From: JdFR-22 sp964534325
GTDB lineage: Archaea > Halobacteriota > Archaeoglobi > Archaeoglobales > Archaeoglobaceae
Length of the DNA: 64,000 bases
Assembly (NCBI GenBank): GCA_964534325.1
Contig: CAZHOR010000002.1
Location: forward strand, 124,001 to 188,000
Reading direction: 5' to 3'
Shown here: in pieces, positions 51,536 to 60,349 of the stretch
How the letters are laid out: every line of letters begins with the position of its first letter
Position numbering within the stretch: position 1 is the stretch's first letter
Notes under the pieces: model-generated
Databases searched by the model: none
The model's input: only the letters and a program-made list of their open reading frames with translations
Told to the model about the DNA's origin: nothing
Position numbers and translations under genes: made by a program

Positions 51536-52579
51536 TTACCCCTCCTCCTCTGATGGTGGATAGGGATGTTTTTTCACTTTCAGGTCTGCATTTTTCTGTA
51601 TGGGCTCCGTATCTGCATCGGCAAACTCCGCGTTACCACTTTCTCTGATAGCATCCATTACTTCCTTCCCCTTTTCTGTTCTTACTATTACGGTGGAGTA
51701 TCCTTCATCACTTCCTACGCTCCCCACGCTTATGTCGCTCTCCACACCAGTGAAATCCTGACAGACCATGCACCCCGAAGGTACGATATCATCCAACTCT
51801 TTAATAGGGAACTTGACCTCGCTACCGTCATCCAGAGTAGCTATGAACTTTCCTTTGGTAATATCCATCTTGGTCACTTTGGAAAGGTCGTCTACCTCTT
51901 TTCCCTTGAGGAATTTGGCCAGCTTATGATAATAGAAGTTCTCCATACAGAAGGTTGAGACCACCAGCTCTATATTGCTGAAGAGCTTGACGTTCTTCTG
52001 GAGGCTTCTGTGACCGGAGGTCATGCAGGGTGTCCCCACGACACCGGGTTTCTTCGCTGCTTTTAAGGCCTCACGTAGATTTGGTATGGCGCTGGCAAAA
52101 CTGTATTTTGAACCCATAACCTTCTCGTCATCCAGCATTTTGGTGCTTCGAGCCACCTTGGTCTGAGGTCTCCACTTGTTGTCCCTTCCTACTACTACTG
52201 CTGTATCAATGATCTTTGAATCCAGTGCAGTGGCAAAGATCTCTGTGACCATTCCACCATCTTGCCCACCATACCTGCTTGATTTGGCAGCAACGATTTC
52301 AGTGTACTCTCCAAGCCCGCTCAATGGTTCGTAATCTACTCTGGGACAGAACTTAACGCAGGCACCATCATCAATACACTCTTTCTCCCATTTCGGAAAG
52401 TGAATGGGTTTATCTTCATAAACAATACCATAAACAGGGCAGATAGCCACACAAGTACCACAATGACTGCATATACCTGCATCAATTACTTCCCATTTCA
52501 GGTTTCCAAAGTATTTCTTATCTTTCTGTTTTTTAACAGGAACACTGGACGTCCATTCCAATAAAGCCTTTTTCTTCAT
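51536..52579 (-). CDS. fpoF: F420H2 dehydrogenase subunit F (FrhB-like F420-oxidising subunit)
   Basis: 347 aa. N-terminal ferredoxin-like cluster motifs CSHCGTCVAICP and CIDDGACVKFCP, then the FrhB domain (AAKSSRYGGQDGGMVTEIF, GTPCMTSGHRS, CMENFYYHKLAKFL, SGCMVCQDFTGVESDISVGSVG), which holds FAD and oxidises F420H2. It feeds electrons to the membrane arm via FpoI. Encoded inside the operon between I and J rather than elsewhere. Overlaps fpoI by 4 bp (ATGA). Confidence 0.92.
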   Translation of the reverse strand: MKKKALLEWTSSVPVKKQKDKKYFGNLKWEVIDAGICSHCGTCVAICPVYGIVYEDKPIHFPKWEKECIDDGACVKFCPRVDYEPLSGLGEYTEIVAAKSSRYGGQDGGMVTEIFATALDSKIIDTAVVVGRDNKWRPQTKVARSTKMLDDEKVMGSKYSFASAIPNLREALKAAKKPGVVGTPCMTSGHRSLQKNVKLFSNIELVVSTFCMENFYYHKLAKFLKGKEVDDLSKVTKMDITKGKFIATLDDGSEVKFPIKELDDIVPSGCMVCQDFTGVESDISVGSVGSDEGYSTVIVRTEKGKEVMDAIRESGNAEFADADTEPIQKNADLKVKKHPYPPSEEEG

Positions 52580-53217
52580 TCGCTACCCCCCTCATACTCC
52601 ACCAGGTCAAGCACGTCTCCAGGACAGTTCTTTACACAGAGTCCACAGCCAGCACAAACGTCGGGATCTACTTTGATGATCCTCTCCCCATCTTCCCTAT
52701 CTTCATGAGAAATGGCGTCAACCGGGCAGGAGATCTCACATACCAGACATGATATACAGTTATCGGGATTAACGGCATGCGACCTGTAATTATACGGTCT
52801 AACATACGGCTCTACTTCCTTTGTTACCTTCTGGAACTTGGGAATATCGTAAATGAGCTCATCTCTATCCCATTCGGATAACTCCAGCTTGGGACCCATT
52901 ATCATGCATTCTGTGGGACATGCTTCCACACAAAGACCGCATATGAGGCACCTTCCCAGATCAAGGTAGTAACCGTTGAGGAATTGTTTGCCATCAGGTT
53001 TTCTCTCCAGATCCATCTCTATACAGTTGACCGGGCAGGCCCTCTCACAGGCCCTGCAGAAACGACAATTGTTAAGAGTAAAAAGAGGAAGAGCTCTAAA
53101 TTCCGGGGGAAGAGCTATTGCCTCATCGGGATACTGTACCGTCACCGGCTTCGAAAAGAGGTATTCCAGTCCAACCCTCAATGGGCCTACTACTTTTTTG
53201 ACAAAGAACCTAGCCAT
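52576..53217 (-). CDS. fpoI: F420H2 dehydrogenase subunit I with four [4Fe-4S] motifs
   Basis: 213 aa, longer than the usual about 150. Four complete C-x2-C-x2-C-x3-CP motifs are visible: CRFCRACERACP and CLICGLCVEACP (the standard NuoI pair), then CISCLVCEISCP and CAGCGLCVKNCP (an additional ferredoxin module at the C-terminus). The first two pass electrons to the N2 cluster of FpoB. The extra pair could contact FpoF or a soluble ferredoxin. Confidence 0.92.
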   Translation of the reverse strand: MARFFVKKVVGPLRVGLEYLFSKPVTVQYPDEAIALPPEFRALPLFTLNNCRFCRACERACPVNCIEMDLERKPDGKQFLNGYYLDLGRCLICGLCVEACPTECMIMGPKLELSEWDRDELIYDIPKFQKVTKEVEPYVRPYNYRSHAVNPDNCISCLVCEISCPVDAISHEDREDGERIIKVDPDVCAGCGLCVKNCPGDVLDLVEYEGGSE

Positions 53218-53223
53218 TTTTAT

Positions 53224-54306
53224 TCACCCCAGAGCCAAGAATATGGCGATCGCCCAGAAGAAATTAACGATAGCCAGCGGAAACAACCTCTTCCATCCAA
53301 GATCCAGCAATTGATCGATCCTGAGCCGGAAGTAAACGGCTCTAACCCATATGATGACGAAAACTACGACGTAAACCTTTATGAGGAAAACCAGTAGTGT
53401 CAGCGCGTCAAATGCGGCCGCTCCTATACTTGCCTGAACAATCTCCATTCCATAGAATCCATAACCTCCCAGGAATACAGCTGCGGTTAGACAGGCAGTG
53501 ATAAAAATGCTGATGTATTCAGTTGCCATGACCATACCATAATACATTCCACCATGCTCTGTCATGAAACCGGCTACCAGCTCGGATTCAGCTTCAGGGA
53601 TATCGAATGGGGTTCTCTCCAGCTCTGCGATCATTGTTATAAGGAAAATGACGAATCCCAGTGGCAGTAACACCGCATACCAGATATTCTGGGCGTTTGC
53701 TATCTCCAAAATGTTCACGCTTCCAGCTAAAAGTGCGGTTGTCACCAGAACCAGAATTGCTGGCAACTCATAGCTGATCATCTGTGCTGCGGATCTCACA
53801 CCGCCGATCAAAGAGAACTTGTTATTGGCGGAAAGACCCATCAGCATGACACCTAATGGCTGCACGCTTGCCAGAGCCAGGATATACAGAAGGCTCGCTT
53901 CATTCTCCAGGCCCACAAGATTATGACCGAAGGGAACCATCAATCCGATACCTAACGCAGTAAAGACCATTATGGTGGGACCGAGAACATATGTCAGGGG
54001 GTCTGCCCTGGCAGGTCTGAAAACCTCCTTGGTAAGCAGCTTAAGAAAATCTGCGATGGCCTGGAAGAATCCCCAGATTATGGGGGGTCCAGCGTAAACA
54101 GGCCCTCGCCTGTTCATCATCCTTCCCAGTATCTTTCTTTCCAGCCATACCACTATAAGGACATTGACCATTATGACCGCTATTACTATACCAGCATTTG
54201 CACCCCAGAGCATAGCCTTTGCTCCCAGCTCACCGATCACCGGAGACAGGGTGTTCATGGTTATATCATGGATGGGTTTTAACAGTGCGGAATCAAACCA
54301 GCTCAT
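53224..54306 (-). CDS. fpoH: F420H2 dehydrogenase subunit H (NuoH-like)
   Basis: 360 aa, eight or nine membrane helices, forms the quinone/methanophenazine site with B and D. Motifs ERKILGRMMNRRGPVYAGPP, FRPARADPLTYVLGP, ELERTPFDIPEAESELVAGFMTEHGGMYYG and IWVRAVYFRLRIDQLLDLGWKRLFPL are diagnostic. Lies 6 bp after the fpoD stop. Confidence 0.95.
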   Translation of the reverse strand: MSWFDSALLKPIHDITMNTLSPVIGELGAKAMLWGANAGIVIAVIMVNVLIVVWLERKILGRMMNRRGPVYAGPPIIWGFFQAIADFLKLLTKEVFRPARADPLTYVLGPTIMVFTALGIGLMVPFGHNLVGLENEASLLYILALASVQPLGVMLMGLSANNKFSLIGGVRSAAQMISYELPAILVLVTTALLAGSVNILEIANAQNIWYAVLLPLGFVIFLITMIAELERTPFDIPEAESELVAGFMTEHGGMYYGMVMATEYISIFITACLTAAVFLGGYGFYGMEIVQASIGAAAFDALTLLVFLIKVYVVVFVIIWVRAVYFRLRIDQLLDLGWKRLFPLAIVNFFWAIAIFLALG

Positions 54307-54312
54307 AGTTCA

Positions 54313-55395
54313 TCACCTATCCGTATCCCCCAAACAGACATCCAAGCTTCCCAGTATGGGCGGTAGATCGGCAACGTTGTGCCCCGGCATTATTGCCCTC
54401 GTCGCCTGAATATGTATATAGGCCGGACTTCTGATCTTCAGTCTGTAGGGAGCTTTTCCGCCATCACTGACTATATAATAAGATCCCTCGCCTCGAGGCA
54501 TCTCCACCCGATTAAAGACCTCTCCCTCAGGTGGCTTTTTGGGTGCCTTCGCCTTTATGTCTCCACCGGGGAGCTTTTCCGCCAGCTCCCTGCAGATATC
54601 AATGCTCTGGAGGATCTCCTCTATCCTGACCATAAATCTGGCCCAGCAATCCCCTTCTTTGTAAACTATCGGCTCGAATCCTATTTCATCGAACAAAAGG
54701 AACGGCTCGTTGTATCTCACGTCAACCTTGAGACCGCTGCCCCTTGCAGGAGGGCCAGTAACGCCCCATGCTTTGGCGTCCGATTGGGTGAGATAACCTA
54801 CTCCCTGAACCCTCTTTCTGAAGGTCTCATTCTCTACTATTAAGTCAATAAAATCCTTCAGTTTCCTCTCGATCCTGTTCACGTATCTGATCACTCTATC
54901 TTCCCAGCCAGGCGGAGCGTCTCGGGCAACACCTCCAAATCGAGGATAATTATAGGTCATTCTGTGCCCTGCCAGCCTGGAGAGCAAGTCAAGGATATAC
55001 TCTCTTTCCCTGACTGAGAACATGAATCCAGTGAAGCTACCTATATCCATTCCGTATGCAGCAAGCCACACAAAGTGACTGGCTATTCTCTGCAACTCAA
55101 AAGCTATGGTCCTGAGATATAGTGCCCTTTGAGGAGGCTCTACCTCCATCAGTTTCTCCACACCACCAACATAGGCTTCGCTCCAGGAGATGGATGCAAC
55201 ATAACACAGCCTGTCGTTATAGGGGATGAATTTATCCCACTCCCTGTTCTCTGCTATTTTCTCCACACCCCGATGCAGATAACCTATTGTGGGGTCAACG
55301 TCAGTAACGGTCTCACCATCGATCTTTACTTTCAATCTCCATAATCCGTGAGTGAATGGATGCTGAGGACCAAAATTTACCCACATTTCAGACAT
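54313..55395 (-). CDS. fpoD: F420H2 dehydrogenase subunit D (NuoD-like, 49 kDa)
   Basis: 360 aa. WVNFGPQHPFTHGLWRLKVKIDGE (quinone-site His region), GYLHRGVEKIAENREWDKFIPYNDRLCYVA, RIASHFVWLAAYGMDIG, and the C-terminal MPRGEGSYYIVSDGGKAPYRLKIRSPAY match NuoD, a relative of hydrogenase large subunits without nickel ligands. ATG 55395 sits just after the fpoC stop. An ATG at 55437 is less likely. Confidence 0.95.
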   Translation of the reverse strand: MSEMWVNFGPQHPFTHGLWRLKVKIDGETVTDVDPTIGYLHRGVEKIAENREWDKFIPYNDRLCYVASISWSEAYVGGVEKLMEVEPPQRALYLRTIAFELQRIASHFVWLAAYGMDIGSFTGFMFSVREREYILDLLSRLAGHRMTYNYPRFGGVARDAPPGWEDRVIRYVNRIERKLKDFIDLIVENETFRKRVQGVGYLTQSDAKAWGVTGPPARGSGLKVDVRYNEPFLLFDEIGFEPIVYKEGDCWARFMVRIEEILQSIDICRELAEKLPGGDIKAKAPKKPPEGEVFNRVEMPRGEGSYYIVSDGGKAPYRLKIRSPAYIHIQATRAIMPGHNVADLPPILGSLDVCLGDTDR

Positions 55396-55396
55396 G

Positions 55397-55834
55397 TTAC
55401 CACCACTTGAAATCTTTACGTAAAGGATGCCCCTCAAAATCCTCGGGAAGCAGTAAATGTTGAGGATAAGGATGATTGTTGAAGGTTATTCCGAACATCT
55501 CGGCAGCCTCTCTTTCGTGAAAACCGGCCGTAGGCCAAACCTCCACCACCGAGTTGACTTCGGGATCTTCTTTGGGGAGTTTAGTTCGAGCTATGAAAAT
55601 GATACCGTCAGCGTAGCTCCCCACAAAATAGACCACCTCAGTTCTGTCCTCGTAATCGGCACCTGAAAGAGACGCCAGATAGTCTCTGTTCATTTTGTCT
55701 CTCATAAAATACATGACATCCAAGACCTGTTCAGGAGGGATTTCTATAGTAGCTCTTCTGTCGTCCTTCACTTCTACCTGCACTTCTTCGAATTGCTTTT
55801 GCAGTGATTCAGTAAGTGCGTTAATGTCAGTCAT
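55397..55834 (-). CDS. fpoC: F420H2 dehydrogenase subunit C (NuoC-like)
   Basis: 145 aa soluble subunit of the connecting arm. EVWPTAGFHEREAAEMFGITFNNHPYPQHLLLPEDFEGHPLRKDFKWW is the NuoC signature (W-x4-WxERE-type region). Overlaps fpoB by 4 bp. Confidence 0.93.
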   Translation of the reverse strand: MTDINALTESLQKQFEEVQVEVKDDRRATIEIPPEQVLDVMYFMRDKMNRDYLASLSGADYEDRTEVVYFVGSYADGIIFIARTKLPKEDPEVNSVVEVWPTAGFHEREAAEMFGITFNNHPYPQHLLLPEDFEGHPLRKDFKWW

Positions 55835-56427
55835 ACCTTTTTACCCTCCTTAAGCCACCTTCTGAAGCGGACAATTGAATGTAAGAAGGTCTCAGGTCTT
55901 ACGGGGCATCCGGGAACGTAGAGGTCCACTGGCATTATTTTGTTGACGCCTTTGACCACGTTATATGAATCGTAGAAAGGCCCTCCGCTTGTGGCGCAGC
56001 TGCCAATGGCGACCACCCATTTGGGCTCCAGCATCTGCTCATAAATAATCCTCAACCTGGGTGCCAGTTTTCTGGTAACCGTTCCGCTGACCCACAACAT
56101 GTCACACTGTCTTGGTGTAGCCGGAGCCAGAACACCATGCCTCTCCATATCGAAATGAGGGCCGAATACGGCCATGGGAATCTCAATCGAACAGCAGGCA
56201 ATACCGAAGTGAGTTCCCCAAGGGGAAAATGCTCTGCCTCTATTCAGCAAAGGTCCTAAAATGGTCCACAGCGCTTTTCTAACATCTCCAGCAACTTTAT
56301 CAACTATATCCTCAGATCTCTCCAGAAAATGCTGGGAGTTATCCAGTCCAACGATGGCTCCCCCGCTTCCACTTTCACTTCCGTTTCCATCCTGTAAATG
56401 CACTACTCTGGGATATTCGTCACCCAT
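55831..56427 (-). CDS. fpoB: F420H2 dehydrogenase subunit B (NuoB-like)
   Basis: 198 aa from ATG 56427 (ATG 56448 also possible, deeper inside fpoA). Carries the terminal N2 [4Fe-4S] cluster: tandem cysteines in GIACCSIEIP, a third in VVAIGSCATSGG and a fourth in YVPGCPVRPE. AFSPWGTHFG and GTVTRKLAPRLR are typical. The first 50 residues are a glycine/serine-rich extension. Overlaps fpoA by about 25 bp. Confidence 0.93.
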   Translation of the reverse strand: MGDEYPRVVHLQDGNGSESGSGGAIVGLDNSQHFLERSEDIVDKVAGDVRKALWTILGPLLNRGRAFSPWGTHFGIACCSIEIPMAVFGPHFDMERHGVLAPATPRQCDMLWVSGTVTRKLAPRLRIIYEQMLEPKWVVAIGSCATSGGPFYDSYNVVKGVNKIMPVDLYVPGCPVRPETFLHSIVRFRRWLKEGKKV

Positions 56428-56783
56428 TTCAACGCCCCCTTGGTCCAAGCGTAAATAAGCCCATCAACAAATAGAGCCACAAAGATCACCATCTCAATAA
56501 TGCCCAACATACCGATCTCACTCAAAACAGCAGCCCATGGAAACATAAACAAAGCCTCAATATCAAAAACAACGAACATCAAAGCGAAAACGTAGTATTG
56601 TATACTAAACGAAGTCCTTGCGGTACCGTAAGGGATCTCTCCACACTCGTATGTCTCCAGCTTCATATAAGAGTGTTTTGAGGGTGTGAAAAGCTTTGGA
56701 ATACCGAAGGAAATAAGAGGCACTAAGAGAGCTGCAATCAAGTAAATGGCTATCTGTCCGAAAACCTCTATGTCCATGTTCAA
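56403..56783 (-). CDS. fpoA: F420H2 dehydrogenase subunit A (NuoA-like)
   Basis: 126 aa, three membrane helices. YECGEIPYGTARTSFSIQYYVFALMFVVFDIEALFMFPWA is the NuoA signature with the Cys and Asp/Glu of the quinone loop. First gene of the operon. TATA-like TTTAAGATAAAAA lies on the minus strand at about 56822-56834, some 40-50 bp ahead of the ATG. Confidence 0.94.
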   Translation of the reverse strand: MNMDIEVFGQIAIYLIAALLVPLISFGIPKLFTPSKHSYMKLETYECGEIPYGTARTSFSIQYYVFALMFVVFDIEALFMFPWAAVLSEIGMLGIIEMVIFVALFVDGLIYAWTKGALKWVTNIPE

Positions 56784-57056
56784 CCACCTTTTTTACTCCA
56801 ACGCGATTAAGCAACCTACCTTTTTATCTTAAACAATCAATTTTTTGCGGAATCTAATTTCGGGTACTTAAAAATGTTTCTATTTTTATCGCCTCGTTCA
56901 TTGAGTGACTCTAAACCCACCTCACCATATATTATCTAAAGTGAAGTGTTGTAAGTCTCAGGTAAACCTAACAGTTGGAATTTTGAACTATTGTCCAATC
57001 AGCATGTGTTTGATTTTTTCTGTTGTAAATATTCATTAAAAATCCAAGTTGAGCAA

Positions 57057-57875
57057 TCACGAAAAATTGTGGTTAGCCATGTATTCGTGGGCTATTTTCA
57101 CATAGGAATGGTCTATTTCAAATCCAATAAAATCGATATCGAGCTTGATACAGGCTAAAGCGGTACTTCCGATACCCATGAATGGGTCTAAGACCAGCAT
57201 ACCCTCTTTTATCCCGTGAAGCTTTATACACATCTCGGGGAGCTTAACTGGAAATACGGTGGGGTGTGGTCTGGACTCCTTGATAGTGGGGTATGGTATG
57301 AACCAGGTGTTCCCTCTCCCCCTCAGATCAGTTTCTGCCGATTTCCATCTGCCTATATTGCTCTTATCCTGATAGGAAACCCCAATGGCGAGTTTATCAA
57401 GGTTCACTTCCCCTTTTTTGGTGAAATGGAATATGTATTCGTGACAGCTGCTCAAGAACTTGTTGCTGTTCACCGGCTGGTAATGGCCTACCGAGACATC
57501 TCCTTTTACGTGCTCATAATTACCTACATCTTCGTGGGGAATGGAGATGGATTTTATCCAGTGAATAGTGTTCTGCAAGGTGAAGTGTTCTCTAAATCTC
57601 AATGCAACGTCAATGGGTATCCAGGGATCAGAGGGTTTTCCTCCCACATTTAGAAAGAAAGATGCACCATCTTTCATGACCTCTGCGGATTTTTTGGCAA
57701 CCGTCTCCAGCCATCCGAGATATTCTTCTCTTGGCCTATCGTCAGAGTATCCGCGGTATTTTTTACCGATATTGTAAGGAGGAGAAGTGACGATAACGTC
57801 AACACTTTCCCTCTCCATCGCATCCAGTCCATCCAGACAGTCAATAGTGTGTATTATGTTCACTTCTAATCCCAT
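57057..57875 (-). CDS. Solitary DNA methyltransferase (class beta, TSPPY type)
   Basis: 272 aa. Motif IV TSPPYNIGKKY near residue 30 precedes motif I DPFMGIGSTALACIKL near residue 240, the class-beta order. TSPPY is most common in N4-cytosine methyltransferases, though adenine-specific members exist. FIGFEIDHSYVKIAHEYM is the motif after I. No restriction gene is next to it. The PD-(D/E)XK-like gene 2.5 kb away has another partner. ATG 57875 is preferred over 57893. Confidence 0.88.
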   Translation of the reverse strand: MGLEVNIIHTIDCLDGLDAMERESVDVIVTSPPYNIGKKYRGYSDDRPREEYLGWLETVAKKSAEVMKDGASFFLNVGGKPSDPWIPIDVALRFREHFTLQNTIHWIKSISIPHEDVGNYEHVKGDVSVGHYQPVNSNKFLSSCHEYIFHFTKKGEVNLDKLAIGVSYQDKSNIGRWKSAETDLRGRGNTWFIPYPTIKESRPHPTVFPVKLPEMCIKLHGIKEGMLVLDPFMGIGSTALACIKLDIDFIGFEIDHSYVKIAHEYMANHNFS

Positions 57876-58020
57876 GCTCGATCTCACTCCCAATGATTTA
57901 TATTAATTCTTCATTTTTGTGTTAACTCTCAATATACTTCATAAAGACCGAATTTGCCGAATAAAATCTTTAAAGTGGGATTCCAACAACATTAATATAC
58001 CATATCTTTTAGTTCAGAGT

Positions 58021-59082
58021 ATGCAGCAGATTTATTTTGTTGATTCAAGGGCTGAACTTAGTGATCACTCAAAATGGTACCAGCCAAAGCTGAGTCTTAC
58101 CAGAAAACTGAAGAGGTTGATCGATGACAGTGGAACCCTTGACTTCATTGATAGGGGAGATCTGGTGGCGGTCAAGACCCATTTTGGAGAGAGAGGAGCA
58201 ACCAGATACTTGAGACCAGTGTATATTAGAAAAGTGGTTGAAGCTATAAGGGAGAGAGGCGGCAAGCCATTCGTGACTGAATCCACCGGATTGGGAATGG
58301 TTAAGGACAGATGCACGGCAGTAGGTAGATTGCAAACGGCTGAGGAGAATGGCTTCACTCAGCAGACCGTTAACGCCCCCATCGTGGTTGCTGATGGGGT
58401 CAAGGGCTTCGATTACGTTGAAGTCGATGTGGATGGAAAGCATCTGGGCAAGGTAAGGGTGGCTAAGGCCATCGCCGATGCTGACGCTATGGTATGCGCT
58501 ACTCACTTCAAGCTGCATATGGTGGCAGGAATGGGTGGAAGCATCAAGAACGTCGGAGTGGGTTGTGTAGCAAAATCCTCCAAGTTTGACCTTCACTGCT
58601 CAGATTATCCGGTTATCAACGAGAACTGTGATGAGTGCGGTGATTGCCTTGAAGTCTGCCCCACCGATGCTATTGTTGACTATCAGGTGGTCAGGGAGAG
58701 GTGCATCAAGTGCGGAGGGTGCGATGAAGTGTGCAAGAAGGATGCGGTTGACACCACATGGCTTAACGGTACACCCATCTCTGAAAGGATTGCGGAATGT
58801 GCGGCAGGAGTTCTGAAGACCATGGATAGAACAGCTTACCTCAATTTCTTCCTGGACGTTACACCCCACTGTGATTGTCATCCATATGCTGACAACCCCG
58901 TTGTACCGGACTTGGGGGTATTCGCCGGTAGTGACATCTCTGCCATTGATCAGGCATGTTATGATGCGTTTCTGAAGCGAAGTAGTAACCCCTGGGAAGA
59001 ATCGGATCCTGTGGCTCAGATAACCCATCTAACTGAGATGGGGATTGGAGATACACAGTATCAGGTCAATGACATAACATAA
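58021..59082 (+). CDS. DUF362 domain protein with two [4Fe-4S] motifs
   Basis: 353 aa. DUF362 core (LVAVKTHFGERGATRYLRPVYIRKVVEAIRERGGKPFVTESTGLGM) followed by an inserted ferredoxin pair CDECGDCLEVCP and CIKCGGCDEVCKK (the second lacks the usual Pro after Cys), then a C-terminal DVTPHCDCHPYADNPVVPDLGVFAGSDISAIDQAC region. Widespread in anaerobic archaea and clostridia, thought to be an electron-transfer or cofactor-assembly protein. Exact role unknown. ATG 58021 follows an AT-rich promoter. Confidence 0.85.
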   Translation: MQQIYFVDSRAELSDHSKWYQPKLSLTRKLKRLIDDSGTLDFIDRGDLVAVKTHFGERGATRYLRPVYIRKVVEAIRERGGKPFVTESTGLGMVKDRCTAVGRLQTAEENGFTQQTVNAPIVVADGVKGFDYVEVDVDGKHLGKVRVAKAIADADAMVCATHFKLHMVAGMGGSIKNVGVGCVAKSSKFDLHCSDYPVINENCDECGDCLEVCPTDAIVDYQVVRERCIKCGGCDEVCKKDAVDTTWLNGTPISERIAECAAGVLKTMDRTAYLNFFLDVTPHCDCHPYADNPVVPDLGVFAGSDISAIDQACYDAFLKRSSNPWEESDPVAQITHLTEMGIGDTQYQVNDIT

Positions 59083-59109
59083 AAATGCATGTAATTGCAG
59101 ATCAGGGAC

Positions 59110-59874
59110 ATGAATAGATATCATCGACAGGTTTCTGTCCCTCAATTGGGGGAAGAAGGTCAGAAAAAACTCTCTTCATCGAAGATATTGGTGGTTGGCG
59201 CCGGTGGTCTGGGCTCTCCGGTCATCCAGTATCTTGCAGCCGCAGGAGTGGGGGGGTTGAGCATTGTTGATGGAGATGTGGTGGAGGAAAGCAATCTCCA
59301 GAGACAGGTGATCCACGCAGGGAACATCGGCCTGAACAAGGCAGAATCGGCCAATGAATTTGTTAAAGAACTCAATCCTGACGTAGAAGTAGTTACTTAT
59401 CCTTTTTTTGTAGAGCCAGATAACGTTGTGGAGCTGATAGAGAATTGTGATGTGGTGGTCTCCTGCCCGGATAATTTCAAAGTGAGGTACTTGTTGAATG
59501 ATGCCTGCAGGATTCTGGGTAAGCCCATGGTTCACGCTGCCATCTATGGATTTGAGGGGGAGGCGATGACCATCAACACAGGGAGCTCACCATGCTATAG
59601 GTGCTTGTTCCCCAGGGCGCCTCAAAAGGAAGATAGTGCTGTCATGGGGTTTACAGCCGGATTATTCGGGTGCATCCAGGCCGCTGAAGCCATAAAGCTC
59701 ATCGCGGACCTACCGGTCCTCGAAGGCAAGTATATGAGAGGGGATCTGTTATCCATGGAGTTCTTCACCACAGACATCAAAACAAACCCCAACTGTCCTG
59801 TATGCACCAAGAAGTTAGGCGATATCTATCTCGAGAACTATGAGGGAACGTGTGAAGTAACAAAATTGGAATAG
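59110..59874 (+). CDS. E1-like adenylyltransferase (ThiF/MoeB/HesA family)
   Basis: 254 aa. N-terminal RYHRQVSVPQLGEEGQKKL, nucleotide site ILVVGAGGLGSPVIQYLAAAGVG, DGDVVEESNLQRQVIH and zinc ligands CYRC and CPVC match E1-like enzymes that adenylate the C-terminal Gly-Gly of ubiquitin-like sulfur carriers (MoaD, ThiS, SAMP). With moaA, mobA and mobB in the window, a molybdopterin role is plausible, but SAMP activation is equally possible. Follows the DUF362 gene by 27 bp. Confidence 0.9.
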   Translation: MNRYHRQVSVPQLGEEGQKKLSSSKILVVGAGGLGSPVIQYLAAAGVGGLSIVDGDVVEESNLQRQVIHAGNIGLNKAESANEFVKELNPDVEVVTYPFFVEPDNVVELIENCDVVVSCPDNFKVRYLLNDACRILGKPMVHAAIYGFEGEAMTINTGSSPCYRCLFPRAPQKEDSAVMGFTAGLFGCIQAAEAIKLIADLPVLEGKYMRGDLLSMEFFTTDIKTNPNCPVCTKKLGDIYLENYEGTCEVTKLE

Positions 59875-59952
59875 CGCCATCGTTACTAAATCCAGTTACG
59901 ACCCCCACAAGCCGAACCCATAACCCATACTGCATTGAATGTGTAACCATCT

Positions 59953-60279
59953 TTAGTGTGCCGCTGCTCCGCTGAGGTTCAGTCCCACCACCCCTATGAC
60001 TATTAGCGCTATGGACATCAACTTAATTCCAGTCACCACTTCTTTGAAATAAATGAAGCCTATGGCGGCTATCAGAGCAGTGCCCAGACCGGCCCAAATG
60101 GCGTAGGCCACGCTGACATCGATCCTCTTCAAAGCCATGGTCAGAAAGAAGAAACTGAGCCCGTAGAACACGAAGATCAGTATGGAGGGCACAATATGGG
60201 TGAATCCCTGTGAAAGCTTCATGTTGGTCGTTCCCGCCACTTCCAGAACTATAGCCAGAACCAGATAGATCCAGTACAT
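59953..60279 (-). CDS. Small multidrug resistance (EmrE/SugE-type) transporter
   Basis: 108 aa with four membrane helices. MYWIYLVLAIVLEVAGTTNMKLSQGF holds the essential membrane Glu in helix 1 (LEVAGT), and VSVAYAIWAGLGTALIAAIGFIYFKE is the SMR helix 3-4 motif. Works as a dimer exchanging protons for cations or guanidinium-like compounds. Substrate not deducible. Confidence 0.92.
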   Translation of the reverse strand: MYWIYLVLAIVLEVAGTTNMKLSQGFTHIVPSILIFVFYGLSFFFLTMALKRIDVSVAYAIWAGLGTALIAAIGFIYFKEVVTGIKLMSIALIVIGVVGLNLSGAAAH

Positions 60280-60349
60280 CTAAACTAATACCTCCTATAT
60301 TATCGTCAGCTAACACCGAGGCCGGACTACTTAATCCTTGGCCTTATTG

